Positions 1 through 12,736 of a DNA stretch of 64,000 bases are shown here, piece by piece. Source of the stretch: Nymphaea colorata (lineage: Eukaryota > Streptophyta > Magnoliopsida > Nymphaeales > Nymphaeaceae); NCBI RefSeq assembly GCF_008831285.2, contig NC_045140.1:25314131-25378130 (forward strand), given 5' to 3'. How positions within the stretch are numbered: the stretch's first letter is position 1; each line of letters begins with the position of its first letter. The notes beneath the pieces are model-generated. The model made no database searches. It was given only the letters and a program-made list of their open reading frames with translations, and was not told where the DNA came from. The position numbers and the translations under genes were made by a program.

Positions 1-2019
1 ACAGATGAGGACAGAGGAGACTTAGGAGGTAATGTCAACTAAAGGTGTGAGAGACAAGGTTAGACTAACGGATATTAATATGACAATCATAGTCCTGAGT
101 TGAGGGTTGGCAGGTAGACTCGGTACCGGGATGTGTTTGGCTTTGGTTGTAGATCATAGGTGGGTTGATGTTCGGTGAGGCTGCATATGGCTAAAGGGTT
201 AGGGTCAAGCGATTTAACAGATATCAAGCATATTGGTTGCAATCCCACACTTGCACATGAAGTGGACACTACATGAGGGAGCAAGCTCCTGCACCCAGAA
301 TACTCAAATGAAGCATTCACCACGTATCCACTTAGTATAGACTTTCGAATATGGATGCGTGCTGTTTTTTTTTCTTATTAAATAAAAAATCTCAAGCTTC
401 ATTTTCTTCTTACCAGATCATTAGCCACCTAACTATAGGCTAAGCTTGCGGTGCAGAAGTAACAAAAGAATTCCTATGGATTCCAGGTTCTTTAATATTT
501 TACGACACACATACACATGCACACGCATATTCTTGAACAATGGGAGGTAACAGACTAAGATGTTACAGCTTGATCAAAGGCCTCAATTATTCCTCCATCA
601 ATCTACCGCCACCTCACTGGAAGATCCCTCCCAAAGCTTCGGCTTGTAACAAGGACACACCCCAGGTTCAGGAACCCTTGATTAACTCCAACTAGATGTG
701 TCAATGTGACCTACTTAGCCAAGTTTGTAGAGCCTCATTATTCCATGTCACGAACAAGTGTCTAGGTCATGAGGATTGTACATGGATCTTATTTATAAAA
801 GAATAATTTCTCACTTTTTGTTTGTAAAACCTTGGGAAAAATCTGAAAAACATTTAGAAACAATAAAACCAGCACTGTAAATACTAATAAGTTTTAAGGC
901 CATATGCGGATACATATCAATGTCAACTCTATCTCATCAAAGTCCATGCAAAAACATAGATCTTGCAATAATCAAGGAATTCAACTTAAACTTTAAAAAA
1001 CAAAAGGATGAAAGAAAAGGATGTATCAGCAAACATATTTTTTCTTTTTTTAAGATGTGAATAGAAGGATTAAAACTGCTGAAATATAAAAGCACCGATG
1101 AAAGCAAAAAGACATATTCAAAGCTTAGATAAGAGTTAAAGCACAAAGTTATGTCACAGAGAATATAAACTCGGTTTTACACATAGCTTTTCATGAATTA
1201 TTTTCGTACAAATGGGTTACACATAGCTTTCATAAAATGTTCTCGTACAAATGGGTTTACAAAAAACTAACGATATTTCTAAAAGCTTTACATGAAATAA
1301 TATTGACAAGACCCACCGCTATTTTAACAATAGCTATCCACATTCTTCGACCTGCACATTCCACATCTGCAGTGGAACGTGTCAAGACAATAACCAAAAC
1401 CCCATTATTCAAGATTCGCCATCAAGGACGCAAATGGATCACACATGGCACGGTTAAAGACATGGAGGAGTTGGAACAAAGATGATTCGGCCGTTCGGTA
1501 GCCAAAAGGACAAAACCCGCACATTGGAGCGCCCATTTTGCTTCCTACATGGTTATTGAGGGAAGCTCTAAGTATCTCGGAATCTGCTCTGGATGCAGAA
1601 GATTGGACGCTATAACGTGCGATTTTATGTCATGAGGAGCACGTAACTGCCCCGAGCTGGCTGACTATGATTTACCTGTAGCCACAAAGTTTTAACCAGA
1701 ACACTCCACAGAACCCTTAGATTGCGCCCACTCTAGTCTTTGCTGCTATCCAAGGTTCAAGGTAAAACGAAATAAACATATAATCCGATATCCGACACCG
1801 ACCATCATGTACCTTTGAGATCAAATCGGGATTCAATCACACACGAATCAAATTTCACAACAAAAAAGGGAACGGAAAAAGTGGGATAACAAGCTGTCCA
1901 TACATTTCAGGAGCAAAAAAAAAAAAAAAAAAAAAAAAATCATGAATCCCTTTGCCCAATAACGGCGACAAGAACAGATTTGAACGGAGACAGGTTTTAG
2001 ATCGGGGGAGGGAGAGTAC
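1..2019 (-). other. VDAC intron 2 (partial)
   Basis: Starts at the GT donor at 2019-2018 and continues past the left edge of the window. It holds a poly-A run on the plus strand at about 1915-1939. No coding exon or RNA gene was recognised here. The open frame at 1237-1485 on the plus strand resembles nothing I know. Confidence 0.6.
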
Positions 2020-2234
2020 CAGGCCGACGGCACTGTGCGTCGAAAAAGTAAATTTCTGGTCATAGCTATAGTCCTTCGTCAGCAGATCTGAAACAACCAG
2101 AATGGGAAGACTCTAGAGATCACAAGCGGAAAACGGAGCCAAAAAAGAGCGAAGGTAAGCGGAAAAATGAAGCAAGAAACCTCACCCTTCGCCTTCTTCC
2201 CAATGTCGCCGAAGAGCCCAGGCCCCTTGGTCAT
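2020..2234 (-). CDS. VDAC: Mitochondrial outer-membrane porin (VDAC), first two coding exons; rest off the left edge
   Basis: Voltage-dependent anion channel: a beta-barrel porin of the mitochondrial outer membrane that passes metabolites and ions. Exon 1 runs 2234 to 2186 and reads MTKGPGLFGDIGKKAK plus one base, the hallmark N-terminal helix of plant VDACs. It ends at a GT donor (GTGAGG). Exon 2 runs 2087 to 2020, after a TTTCAG acceptor, and completes a split Asp codon: DLLTKDYSYDQKF, then TFSTHSAVGL, ending at a GTACTC donor in phase 0. Splicing keeps the frame (117 nt, 39 codons of the usual ~276). I looked for exon 3 on the minus strand down to position 1 and found no match, so the remaining exons probably lie outside the window behind a long intron. 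A telo-box-like AACCCTAA lies in the leader near 2276-2286. Family call from established knowledge; exon limits read from sequence. Confidence 0.9.
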
Positions 2235-2239
2235 CTTCA

Positions 2240-3550
2240 GAGAAGAGGAATGAAAACAGGAAGAAGAAAAAGGATTTTAGGGTTCCCCGAAGGACCTCGC
2301 AGAGCCCAAGAATGGCGGAGGCAGAGACGGAGAGAAGGGCTGCCTGTGCGCCTTGCCCTTTATTCATATGTTCGCAAGAAGAGGCCTACACGTGTTTCAG
2401 GGAGGACCGAAGTTTGACGAATCGGATTCCTTCCCGAGTCATGATTCTACTGGAATCGGTTGATTTCCGACTCGGGAAAGCTTTGGTTGGGTTCAGAGGC
2501 TCGGAGCTTTTAGGGGTTGGACCGGGGATTAGAGTGGGGAATTGTTCGTATCGTCTCGTACGTGAGTATCGGAACGGCCGGTTCACTTGGGCGGCAAGAT
2601 TCCACTGCGTTGAAGGGGTCGACGGCACCAACTGGACAGTCGTGAATCTTTTTTTTCTTTAAAAAAGAAAAAAGAAAGAAAGAAAAAATCTCAATAATTG
2701 AAAATTCCTATTACTGACAAAAATCTTTAGAGAAATTCCTGTTTAATGTTAGAGCACATATCACATCTTGGGTTTTCCTTTTCAAGGTTTGGAGACGTAA
2801 GACTGAAAAGATAACGTTAGTGCATAACACAAACGTCATACTTTCAAATGGGCGAAGATTCTTAAAATTGTGGATGACATTTGTCACATGGTTTTATTAA
2901 GTATATAACTAAAACTTGAGATAGACGATAGCTTTATACAAATATGCTCAAGTTTTGATGGTATTGAAAAAAACACTTTTAAATTTAAATTCATTTCATT
3001 CAATGAGGTGGTTAAATATTATATTCAAACTCGAGGGCCTCTTTATTAGCACTTTCAAAAGGTGTTTTTATAAAGTTTTCTGCAATACATAATGACTTTG
3101 AGGTACGACAAAGTCTTGGTGAAAAAATACACTACTTTAGAGAAACCACCAGCATCAACCTTCTTGCTTGCATCTCTTTCAGGGACTTGGCAAAAATGAA
3201 CCCAAAATCATCATCATATAGTTTTTGCACAATAGTTCATCTAGCATTGATCTTACATCTTTATAATATATTTATAAATTCAAAATCACTCGTCCTTAAC
3301 TACAACTTTTGCTAATGTAAATAAGTAAAAGCAGAACAGGTTATGTGTTGATGGGCAGCATAATAGCTTGTCGTTTTTGGAGAGGCTCATTGGCAGGGCC
3401 TTTTAATGGCCGAGACAGAAATTTTTAGTTAATGTTATTTTAAAATTTTCAAATTTTAAGGGGCAAAATTATTTATAAATAAATAAAATAAATCAAGTAA
3501 ACTGTGTGAGCAATTGCCCAGAGCGGACGTTGATAATGTGGTTCATCAAG
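2240..3550. other. Intergenic, upstream of VDAC
   Basis: Contains the VDAC leader and promoter side (about 2235-2400, with a weak TATA-like AATAAAGG on the minus strand near 2368-2375). AT-rich sequence without recognisable genes follows. The stretch near 3390-3530 looks like decayed repeat DNA. Nothing else can be supported. Confidence 0.4.
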
Positions 3551-3553
3551 AGT

Positions 3554-3943
3554 AAGCCTGGGCATCGGCCTAGCCCAGCTCGATAATGAGTCGGGCTTGG
3601 GTTGGTTCGACACCTGAAATTCGGCTTCAAACTTGCTCGACGATTAAAATTTGAGCCCAAGCATGAGCCCGACCCGATTAAATTAACAATGATATTTTAA
3701 TATAAAATAATAAATAAATATAATTAATCGTACTAAAATATTATATATATATATATAAATTAATAAAATAAATATTAAAAATTATCAAGCCCACTCAAAC
3801 TTATCAGACCCACCCAGACTTATCGAGCCCACATAAGCCGGCCCGATAAATTATTGGGCCGGTCCGGTGCCATTTTTTTCGTGCCAAGCTTGGCCCAAGT
3901 CGGGCTGAATACCGACTAGCGGCCCAGTCCAGTGCCCAAGCTT
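3554..3943. mobile_element. MITE-like element with inverted ends
   Basis: The left end AAGCCTGGGCATCGGCC and the reverse complement of the right end (AAGCTTGGGCACTGGAC) are similar. The interior is non-coding and has short degenerate repeats of the type CTTATC(G)AGCCCAC at about 3785-3835. No clear target-site duplication was seen, so superfamily assignment (hAT-like is possible) is a guess. Confidence 0.5.
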
Positions 3944-3949
3944 CTATGC

Positions 3950-5065
3950 TAGTGGGTATGATGCACATGACACCCAGTGCGCCTCAAATATAGATTTTAA
4001 ACCCGAATAAGAACTGTATTAAATATGGTAATAGTCTGGATCGTGTTTTAAGATGCATATCAGTTCTTACGTTGTTCATATTGGTTGTGACCTCATGTTC
4101 GGATTAGCATCTCATGTGATACCATTCTTATTGAGTGCTAATAATCTTAACTATAAGAATGATATATATATATATATAGCTTTTATTTGTCTTCCGTGTC
4201 GGCTGATTCTTTTGACAGGGAGAACAAAAGTCAATGAATTTTTTTCCATAAGGGGAAAAAGTTGCGAGAAATCGATGTCTCTGTTTGTTCGTATCGGAAA
4301 TAGTCAGCTAAGCTAAAAGTAAGCAAGATCAAACACGCAAAAATAAAGTTCTAACTGGAAATAAATATACAATATCTAATAGAATAGCTTATCTCGCTGG
4401 ACTCATTGAGATGCTAAATAATATGCGCATTTTCTGTAATGACAACACTTAATGCACAATATCTTATTAACATTGTTTTGCACGGACGCAAGTTTGAAAT
4501 CTCAATTAGAAACTAAGACGACGGTGAGGGTCTAGGATAATTCCCTTCTTTATAAGTATGTATATACATTTGACTTGATGAAATAAATTTTCATCGTATT
4601 TAGTACAAGGAGACCAATTTTTCTTGTAATATCATCAAAAGTATGTTTTTTCCAAAATTACCTGTCCTATGACTATATGGCAAATGTTCTCGCCTTGATT
4701 CAACAAGCCGATCACTAGCATAATTAGTTACTGGCAATATGTTCATGTTCGAAATCAACTATTCGAGTATATATGAAGAAAAACATGTCGAGATAACTGA
4801 TGCCAACATTAGGGAATAGTGTTTCGGATTACCTTATATAAATATATGAGAAAATGGATTCATATCGGATTTGTTACAGCAGAAACTGATAAAGAATCAC
4901 CAAAATATATCATGCTTAAGGTTTTAATTGCTTCATTAACATATGACCCGAATGGCATGCCCTAATAGATATCAAGTCGGCTAAGCTCAAGAAGGGCAAA
5001 ATCTTATGATTAGCCATGTATAATATGTCACATGAAACTCACTACTTGTACTTCAACATGTGGAG
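3950..5065. other. Intergenic, nothing recognised
   Basis: AT-rich DNA with short TA runs (about 4160-4177). No open frame with recognisable family features and no tRNA-like structure seen on either strand. Confidence 0.4.
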
Positions 5066-5069
5066 AATG

Positions 5070-5560
5070 TAGGGCTGCACAACAAGCCGAGTCAACTCGG
5101 GTTCGACTCAAACTCACTCAAGAAAACTCGGCTCATGGTCGACTCGTTTATAAATGAGCCAAGTTCGATATAATAAAGATAGTCGAAACGATAAACAAGT
5201 TAAGTTTGAGTTTCAGGAGCTCGACTCTTTTGTATTCGAGTCGACTCACAAACTGACATTCTATATAATATTTCTAAAACCGGTTCACCAAATCACTGGG
5301 TTTAACTTCTAGGGCAAAAACAAATTTTCACAAGTTACATGAGTCAATGCTTACATGAGTTAAACAAGTTAATGTTTACACGAGTTAACGCAAAAATGAG
5401 ATAAATGTGTTAAGGAGTCGAGTTCAATTTTGTGTATTCGAGTCGAGCTTGAGCTTACTATAAGGAGCTCGACTCAAGTTCAAGCCCAGCTCGAGTTTTT
5501 TGAGCTGGGTTGAGCTCGAGCTGGTAAAATTCGGGCTCGACTCAGCTGGTGTGGAGCCCA
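5070..5560. mobile_element. hAT-like non-autonomous element or remnant
   Basis: Begins TAGGGCTGCAC and ends near GTGGAGCCCA, which form imperfect inverted ends. Both subterminal parts are rich in GAGCTCGA / TCGACTC words in opposite orientations, typical of hAT-type non-autonomous elements in plants. No transposase coding was seen and no convincing 8-bp duplication flanks it. The assignment is an inference from end sequence. Confidence 0.4.
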
Positions 5561-5564
5561 TTCT

Positions 5565-8500
5565 AAAAGACTTTTCAAGACGAAGGAGTTGACTATTTTA
5601 GGATAGGATATTCCGATTTCCTGGAGATATATAGAAGTTCCTCTCGAGTTGCCACCAAATATGAAACCCTGAGAGGGTGTATTGGAAATAAGAACACTAA
5701 GACAATGTTCTATGAACCGAATGGTGACTCTTTCAAGGTTATTTGGCAAGAAGAACGCTAAGACAATGCCGGCACTTTCCTGTCGCCAAATTCCACCAAA
5801 AGGAACCTCTCTATCTTGCATATTAACTCATACAAATCTTTCAGCGCATAAAATTCTTCCTCCAATATTTCTAAGTTGCTTCACGCGCGATTGGATTTTG
5901 ACATGAAAGATGATATATACTAAGAGAAACAATAATATTGATAGAAATGGTTCTCTAGGCGTTCATTAATGAACTGAATACCCCTAAATGAACAAGTTAA
6001 CTTTTTATTTTTTAATTTTTACGATGAATACATAAACTTTTTCCATGAACTATATATCATAGAGGAAAACTTTCTTCAAAACATCTTACGTCTATAATAA
6101 GCCCGTTGAAAAAGATAAAAGATAGATGAGACATTGGTGCAAGGGAATGTGTCATGGATAAGGAACCATGCAAAGTGGGGTTCGAGTTCAAAGATCGATG
6201 TGGCTGTCAACTTCAAGTGCAAAAAAGGGGTTGATTCCTCATGAAATTGTCTGGACTCTTCACTTGGTTCCAATCAACGAATCATTCATCAGTTCCATAT
6301 CAATGCTCCCTTGTCCTCAGTTCTTGTTGTTCTTTTGTGCGCGTTTCTTTTCTTTTTCTGGTTCCTTCCCTCTGATTCTTGAAGTGGGTTCTTTTTGACT
6401 TGCCCAGCTTTTGGTCGAGCTGAACAAAAGGCAATTTGGCTTCATTATGGACTCTTCTCTCGTTCATAGAAAGGGAGGACCCAGCTCAAAGCGCGTCGGC
6501 GTCGACCCATATAAACAGCAGTTCAACTTATAATACTTTTTAAAGGAATCCACGTCCCTGTCCATAAGATATACGCGCGTTTACAAACACGTAAAGACTA
6601 AACGATTGAGCTTAAGTCTCTGTCTCTCTTTCTCCCTCTCTCTGTCTTTCTTTCTTCTCCATGATCAACCTGTAATCGTGGGAAAAATCTGCAATATTGT
6701 TGAATGAATATTCAACACGCATGGAAATTTTGCTGATAACCGCATACTTTTGATCATGTTTTTGATCTAAAATAAGCATGCAATTGTACCATGTTTATAT
6801 GAAAGCATGGTTAGTATAGAATATCATATGACTTTGGTGTTTCAAGGTATTCGACATATACATTAGCATGAAATATGCATAAACTGGCTAAAAATTTTGA
6901 TGTACTAAGTTGAAACTGGGGCTCGAATTCCTCTTTTGAGCGCGTACATGAGCACTTTGAAGCCTTGTATGATAAACTAGGCAAAACTTTCGCAATGTGA
7001 TCGGTTTTACTCTATTTTTTTTTTCATCAAACATGGCAAAAGTTCTGCCCTTTTTAACTACTCTTTTTCCATTTAATAGTTATTCGATTTTCTTTTTTCT
7101 CTGTGAGGAGGGAAAAAGAATTCTGTTTAGGCTAAAGCATATCTTCTTCTAAAGACCTGCGCAGTACTTCATAATTAAACATGAGAAGGGTTTTCGTTGT
7201 TTTGTATTTCCATCAAACCAAACATGGCAAATGTTTTGCCTTGAATGAAACGGCGAGCCTCTTGTGTTTCTCAACCGATTCACATACATAAACTGCCTTT
7301 TGTTCTTACCAAACAACATATGTGAAAGATGTAGCAAACCAATTGTTCATCGAAAGAAATGTAGGTCCAATTGGTATAATCTTCAAACAAAATCCTCAAT
7401 CCATCTTTTTTCCTTTTCTTGTTCCTTCTGTTTAGACTTAACGCAAATCGAACAATATAAGCCAAAAATGTCAACTTCCGACTCGCTTACAATGGCGGCC
7501 ATAATTTGTCAACAGCATCATTATTGGCTGTTGAGATACTTATCTACTTTGTCATTTATCTTAGGCGAAAGTTAGATCCTGTCCTGCCCATCTGCTTCTT
7601 ACTATTCCTTTCTAAAAATCTTTAGTAGCTGATCTACATGGCTAAATCAAAGCACCATCCTGCAGGGTCATCTTCTCACCTACTTTTCCGCGTTCCCCTG
7701 CATCGTCATCTGTTTCTTGTTTGTTCCTGAGCTTAACAATTCATTAATTAGTTCTCTTCAGTTTTTCTTCTTTTCGCCTGAAGATTTCCAGGAATCACAA
7801 TCAGGAAACTATCTGCTTACCAAGTCTGACTGGAACGAACTCTTTTGATTAAGTTAATTGAGTTATTGCAAAATGTCTTGGTTTCATTTGCTGACAAGCG
7901 TCATACTTGTGTGCATGCCACTAAAATAATAAAGATGGATGGAGTAATAGTGTTTATGTTTAAATATTCAAGATTCAAGAGCCAGCTTCCTTGAATGCCA
8001 CGCTTCTTTCACGTAAGTTAAATAACATTCTCGATTGAAATGTAGGTTTGACCATCACTGCGTCGAGTTGGTCGATTAGGTACGCAGGAACATCATCAGA
8101 AACGTCTGTTTCCTGTATCTTTCTTGTCACCAAGAAGGTCTTCTAGAAGCAGTAAAACACAAGCAGTTAGGATTAGATAGTCATGATCGAGCAGTAAGCT
8201 TGTTAAGACAATTACATCTCCAGTAAACTTCCTCCAATTATTCTGCAGGGAGAGAGGGAGAGAAAGAAAGAGAGAAATTGTTTATATGGAAGGCCTAGAA
8301 GCAGTGGCGGAGTTGTGGTTGCTGTGGGAAATTGTCTACAATGCTCACAAAATTCATTTATTTACATATAGAGATTTCTTTAGTTTTTATTTATTTTTAT
8401 ATATGAGTGCCCTTCAAGTTTGAATTTTCAAGTAATAGTGCTGCTTAATTAGAAATTTTTATCTCCACCCTTCTTAGAAGGCCACAGCCACCCCACTTCC

Positions 8501-9689
8501 CCATGTCTTATTATATGGAAGGCCGAAGCCTCCTCTCCCTTCTTCCTGGTGGAGGGTCCAATGATACTTCAGGAAATGGCAGAACCACTTGGAAGCCGCG
8601 TGGGCAGTTGCCCACACCAACCTCATACCAATTCTTTATTTTGATATTGATGTATTCAGTTTTTTACTCATTTTACATATAGTGGTGTCCCTCAAGGTAC
8701 AGGAGATTTTGAATTAGTGTCTCATAACTTAAATTTCTTAGCTCTTTTCGAATGTAGGTGGAAAGCAGGACACCCTTCAACTATAACGCAACATATTGAC
8801 TATTTGCAGTTCAGAAGAAGAATAACGTTCACCAACTCCATTAGTTATGCTACGGCCCTTTAAGACTAGAGATTGTTGGATATCCAAGATTAATTAATTG
8901 AGTCGACCCATGAAGATTGAATCATGGTTTTTCACCTAGCTATCATCCCAGCTTTGAGAATCAACAAACCAGCTTCATGGCAACCAACTTAAATTGGAAT
9001 TGTATCGACTAGAAGCTGTTCTCTGAAATGACATTTTTTAGCGACCGACCGTTTCAGAGATCGTAGTTTCTTGGCAACTACGAAAAATAAAGAATGCATG
9101 GCGTAATGGTCTTATGATAACATCACAATTGTTTGCTAAAGTTTTTATTCTGCAGTGTTTGGAAAACGACCCTAAATCTCAGATTCATAGTGCATCTCGG
9201 TCCCCGGCCCATTTTTCCGGTCTGTTCTTTTCATATTAATATAAAAAAGCACCAGGTTGTCTCTATCAGTTTTCTGAAGTTGCATTTCTATAATCAAATT
9301 TAAGAAACTTCCAAGCGCCAAGTTCAGTTGCGTCTGTTACAAAAAAAAAATTGCTTTGCAATCTTGGATTTGTGCAGGTTAAGCAACTGTAGTTGCCGAT
9401 GCAAAAGAAAATAATAATATTCATATCAAATAGTCAACAACGAAGGCGACGGTCTGACCTGGTAGTCGGCCGTACAAGCTCCTGCTGGTAAACAGTACAA
9501 ACTCCATTGTCACATTATAGCCAACATTTCAGGACGCACAGTTTTGTTTTAGCAATGCTTCATTTACACGGTTTTGTGCCAGGTAAAGGCGATCCATTCA
9601 TGGGTTGGTAGTAATTGATTTTCAGAGTTCTTGTTACTTTTGGCTATCCTTTCACGTGCACCATTCATTCAGTGACCTACACGTACTTA
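5565..9689. other. Intergenic with decayed repeats
   Basis: No gene recognised. An 18-bp near-identical direct repeat (AAGAACACTAAGACAATG / AAGAACGCTAAGACAATG) occurs at about 5691 and 5751. The stretches at about 8295-8480 and 8575-8760 share a pattern (a GGCGGAG- or GGCAGAACCA-type start, then ATATAxxAGTGxCCCTC) with 10420-10610, suggesting fragments of one dispersed repeat family. Confidence 0.35.
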
Positions 9690-9699
9690 CGAATGAACT

Positions 9700-9857
9700 T
9701 ATTATATATATATATATATATATTACACATACATGTATTATATACATGCAAATATGTTATACATATTATATGTACATGTATATTATATATATACATAGTA
9801 TGTGTATATGGATATATATTATAATGTCATATATATGTGTTATTATAACATACTAAA

Positions 9858-9897
<40 letters not shown>

Positions 9898-10155
9898 ACA
9901 TTGTATTATATATGTTAACATATTAATATATGTATGTTAATATTATGTGTATACATATACGTCATATATTATTGTATGTAACGCATATACTATAATATAT
10001 AGTACAACATATTAGATATGTATATATGTTATATACATGTATTATACAACACTCTATTATAACATATCATGTGTTATCATATAGTATATATTATATATAT
10101 GTATTATTATACATATACCATGTGTAGTATGTGCATTGAATATGTATACGACATA
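9700..10155. repeat. AT-rich microsatellite tract
   Basis: Long (TA)n runs at about 9706-9722 and 9861-9894, within several hundred bases made mostly of TATATA, ACATAT and GTATAT words. Open frames here are low-complexity Ile/Tyr/Met strings and are not genes. It could behave as an easily unwound or matrix-attachment region, but that is speculation. Confidence 0.8.
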
Positions 10156-12730
10156 TAGCCTCCATCAACAATAAGAGTCAACAACCCTAAAGCTGAAGCT
10201 ACATAAAATTAGAGATCAGCCTTGGCCTGCAGTTACTTATATATATATATATATATATAAAGCGAGAGGGAGAAATTGGTAGATGCTAAATAAGTAAGTA
10301 TATGATATACAGATGTGAAATCATTTCAACCCTTCCTTTTTTTCAAATCATTAGTTTGAGAAAAATCAAAGAAAAAAAAATGATAGGATATGCACAAACA
10401 TTTGGGCAAGGCCAGCAGAGCTAAGGGGGAAAGTCATTTAATATATAAAAAAATTGAGTGATTTTTTTTTTTACCCTTCTAAAAGGAAAATGTGTAGAGC
10501 CAGTTGCCAACAAGTCTGCCCAAATTCTTTTATCTACATATTTGTTCTCAATTATTTATTTATATATTAGTGTCCTTCGGCTCTAAATCTTTTTGAATTG
10601 TGTCCCTCAGCAACAATTTGGGACTTTGCCACTATGTATATAATATGGTCGGTAACATTTCACCTTTTTATATCTCTAGAAATCAATCAACCACAACCAC
10701 AAGAGAGCAAAGGCCACTCATCGATTTCTATATATATATATATAAAGGTGAAATGTACGCGACCATAATAACAAATAATTAGGCCACTCAATTCTTCCTA
10801 CTTTCTACTTAAAAAGGTGAAATGTGGCACGCACACACTCATGTATTATTAGTAAAGTAGGAAATTAGAAACAGAATCCAGATACCACCTAATTAATGCT
10901 TGCAATTTAATTGCTCATGGAAACTATACATTGCACAGAGCTTGGCAATGTTATCATAGATTAGAAACACTCTTATCCGGAGTACTTTAGCCGTCACATC
11001 TTGCGCCTCACATCGTTATCCCCGTTACCACATAAAAGACGTGAGAAAGGAAGTCAAGTTGTGAAAGAAGATTCAAATCATCCCAAACTCTGCATTATTT
11101 TAATCACGTAAGGACAACACCAGTATTAAAAATGCTGGTGCCCGGTTGGTATCGGACCAGTACTCGTTGAATACATGCTAAATAGGCCTTGGCTTGCATA
11201 GGTAATGTGCCTATCATTTCAATAATTTGGACGGCATCCGAACGCAAGAGATTGGTAGGTGGCTACAACATTCTGCAAAAAGAAGTAGTAAACTATAGCC
11301 TTAGCTTGCGTGACGAATATGTCTTTCATTTCAGAAAGAAGTGGGCATCCTCTTTGTTTCTCCCGTTTCAACAAAGACCATTAAGATGGGACCCAAACTT
11401 AAACTGCAATTTATAGGTTTCGATATGTGGGACTACCAGAGTAGATTATGCAAAGCCAACCCCACGAAGTCCCCACCCGGCCATTTAACGGGGGTTCAGC
11501 TAGTTGGTGACCATACATTGGACGGCGTTTACATACCACCAGCCACACCTCTCTCCCAGTACTACTCATACATCATGTTCGGTATATCAAATGATACCGA
11601 TTCTAAAACTTCTTCATTGAAGATTCTTCATTATTGTTCGGATGGACGTGTAACTCGAGCAACAAATTTTTCAGTAGCCACCGACGCTTTAATCTGATGG
11701 GAACGGTTGGATGCCTTGGAACGTAGGGACGTCTACCCAACACAAAAGCCTTCCATGGATCTTGAGAACACGACGGAGTAAAATGTTGACGCTTATTTTT
11801 GTACTGTTCTTTGTTGTCCAACACTTGTTCCCACAGCAGAAGGAAATGGAAAAATCAAGGAGATTCTCGATCTCCAGTTGCTTTCTTGAACGTTTCAGAA
11901 AGGCACCATCCGACGTCGTTCCCTTCTCCGATCTAACAAAAAGAAGCATTAGCAACGCGCGTTACACCAAGACTGGTTAGATGTGAGCGAGCTGAGCCAA
12001 GTCCACTGTGCTAACCAACCACACACTGTTGTTTAAACTCGCTGTCACATTACATCAGGCGTGAACTTTCACACTGACCTAAAAGAATCTGGGATCATGA
12101 CAGCAGAACAACACACCACCATGAAAACTTCCAGAAGGCTCACTCCACGCATTCACCCCACAGACACTCTGCACAAGTGTCCCTCTATGATCTCTGTGCT
12201 CCTTCAAACGTCACTAGCTTGAAATGATCCACAGTAATGACGTTTTTGCAACTCATGACAGCACCCAACAACCTTTAATTCACAGCCTCAAGAGCGGAAC
12301 GATGATCTTCTCTCCACCTTCTTCTCAGCCGTTTCTTTTGACCATTTTCACTAATATGTTGCCTTCCATTAAAAAGACCGCCAGCACTAAAGTGACAGTT
12401 GGGACTTGGACGGACCACCCAAAAAACGGAGTAAGACTTGGAAAGCCAAACCCATATATTACAAAGAAGAAGCCAGCTCGCCGGAAAACAACCAAACAGG
12501 CGCCGGGAAACCACTTCCGGCACAAAAAGGAGAGGCCAGGAGGGGGCTTCTCTGAGTAGACCAGACAAAAGAAGGCAAAAACAGAAAAACAATTACAGGA
12601 TTCTCTTTGTTACACGTATTTACATCTTTCATGTTTCAACGCCAGAAACGCTTCGTTTTTTTCCTTTTTTCTTTTTTCGGTTCAGTATTTTTTTTTTCTT
12701 TTCTTCTTTGGATGTATCCGCACCGTCAGA
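10156..12730. other. Intergenic, including the 3' flank of the ARM-repeat gene
   Basis: A repeat-like fragment lies at about 10420-10610. Open frames between 11189 and 12560 on both strands have no recognisable domains and overlap one another, so none is supported as a gene. The part nearest 12730 should contain the 3' UTR of the ARM-repeat gene; I could not place its polyadenylation site. Confidence 0.35.
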
Positions 12731-12736
12731 TATTGA

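Noticed and set aside
11341-11697. 118-codon plus-strand open frame
   Set aside because: No domain, no homologue recalled, and overlapping frames on the other strand of similar length.
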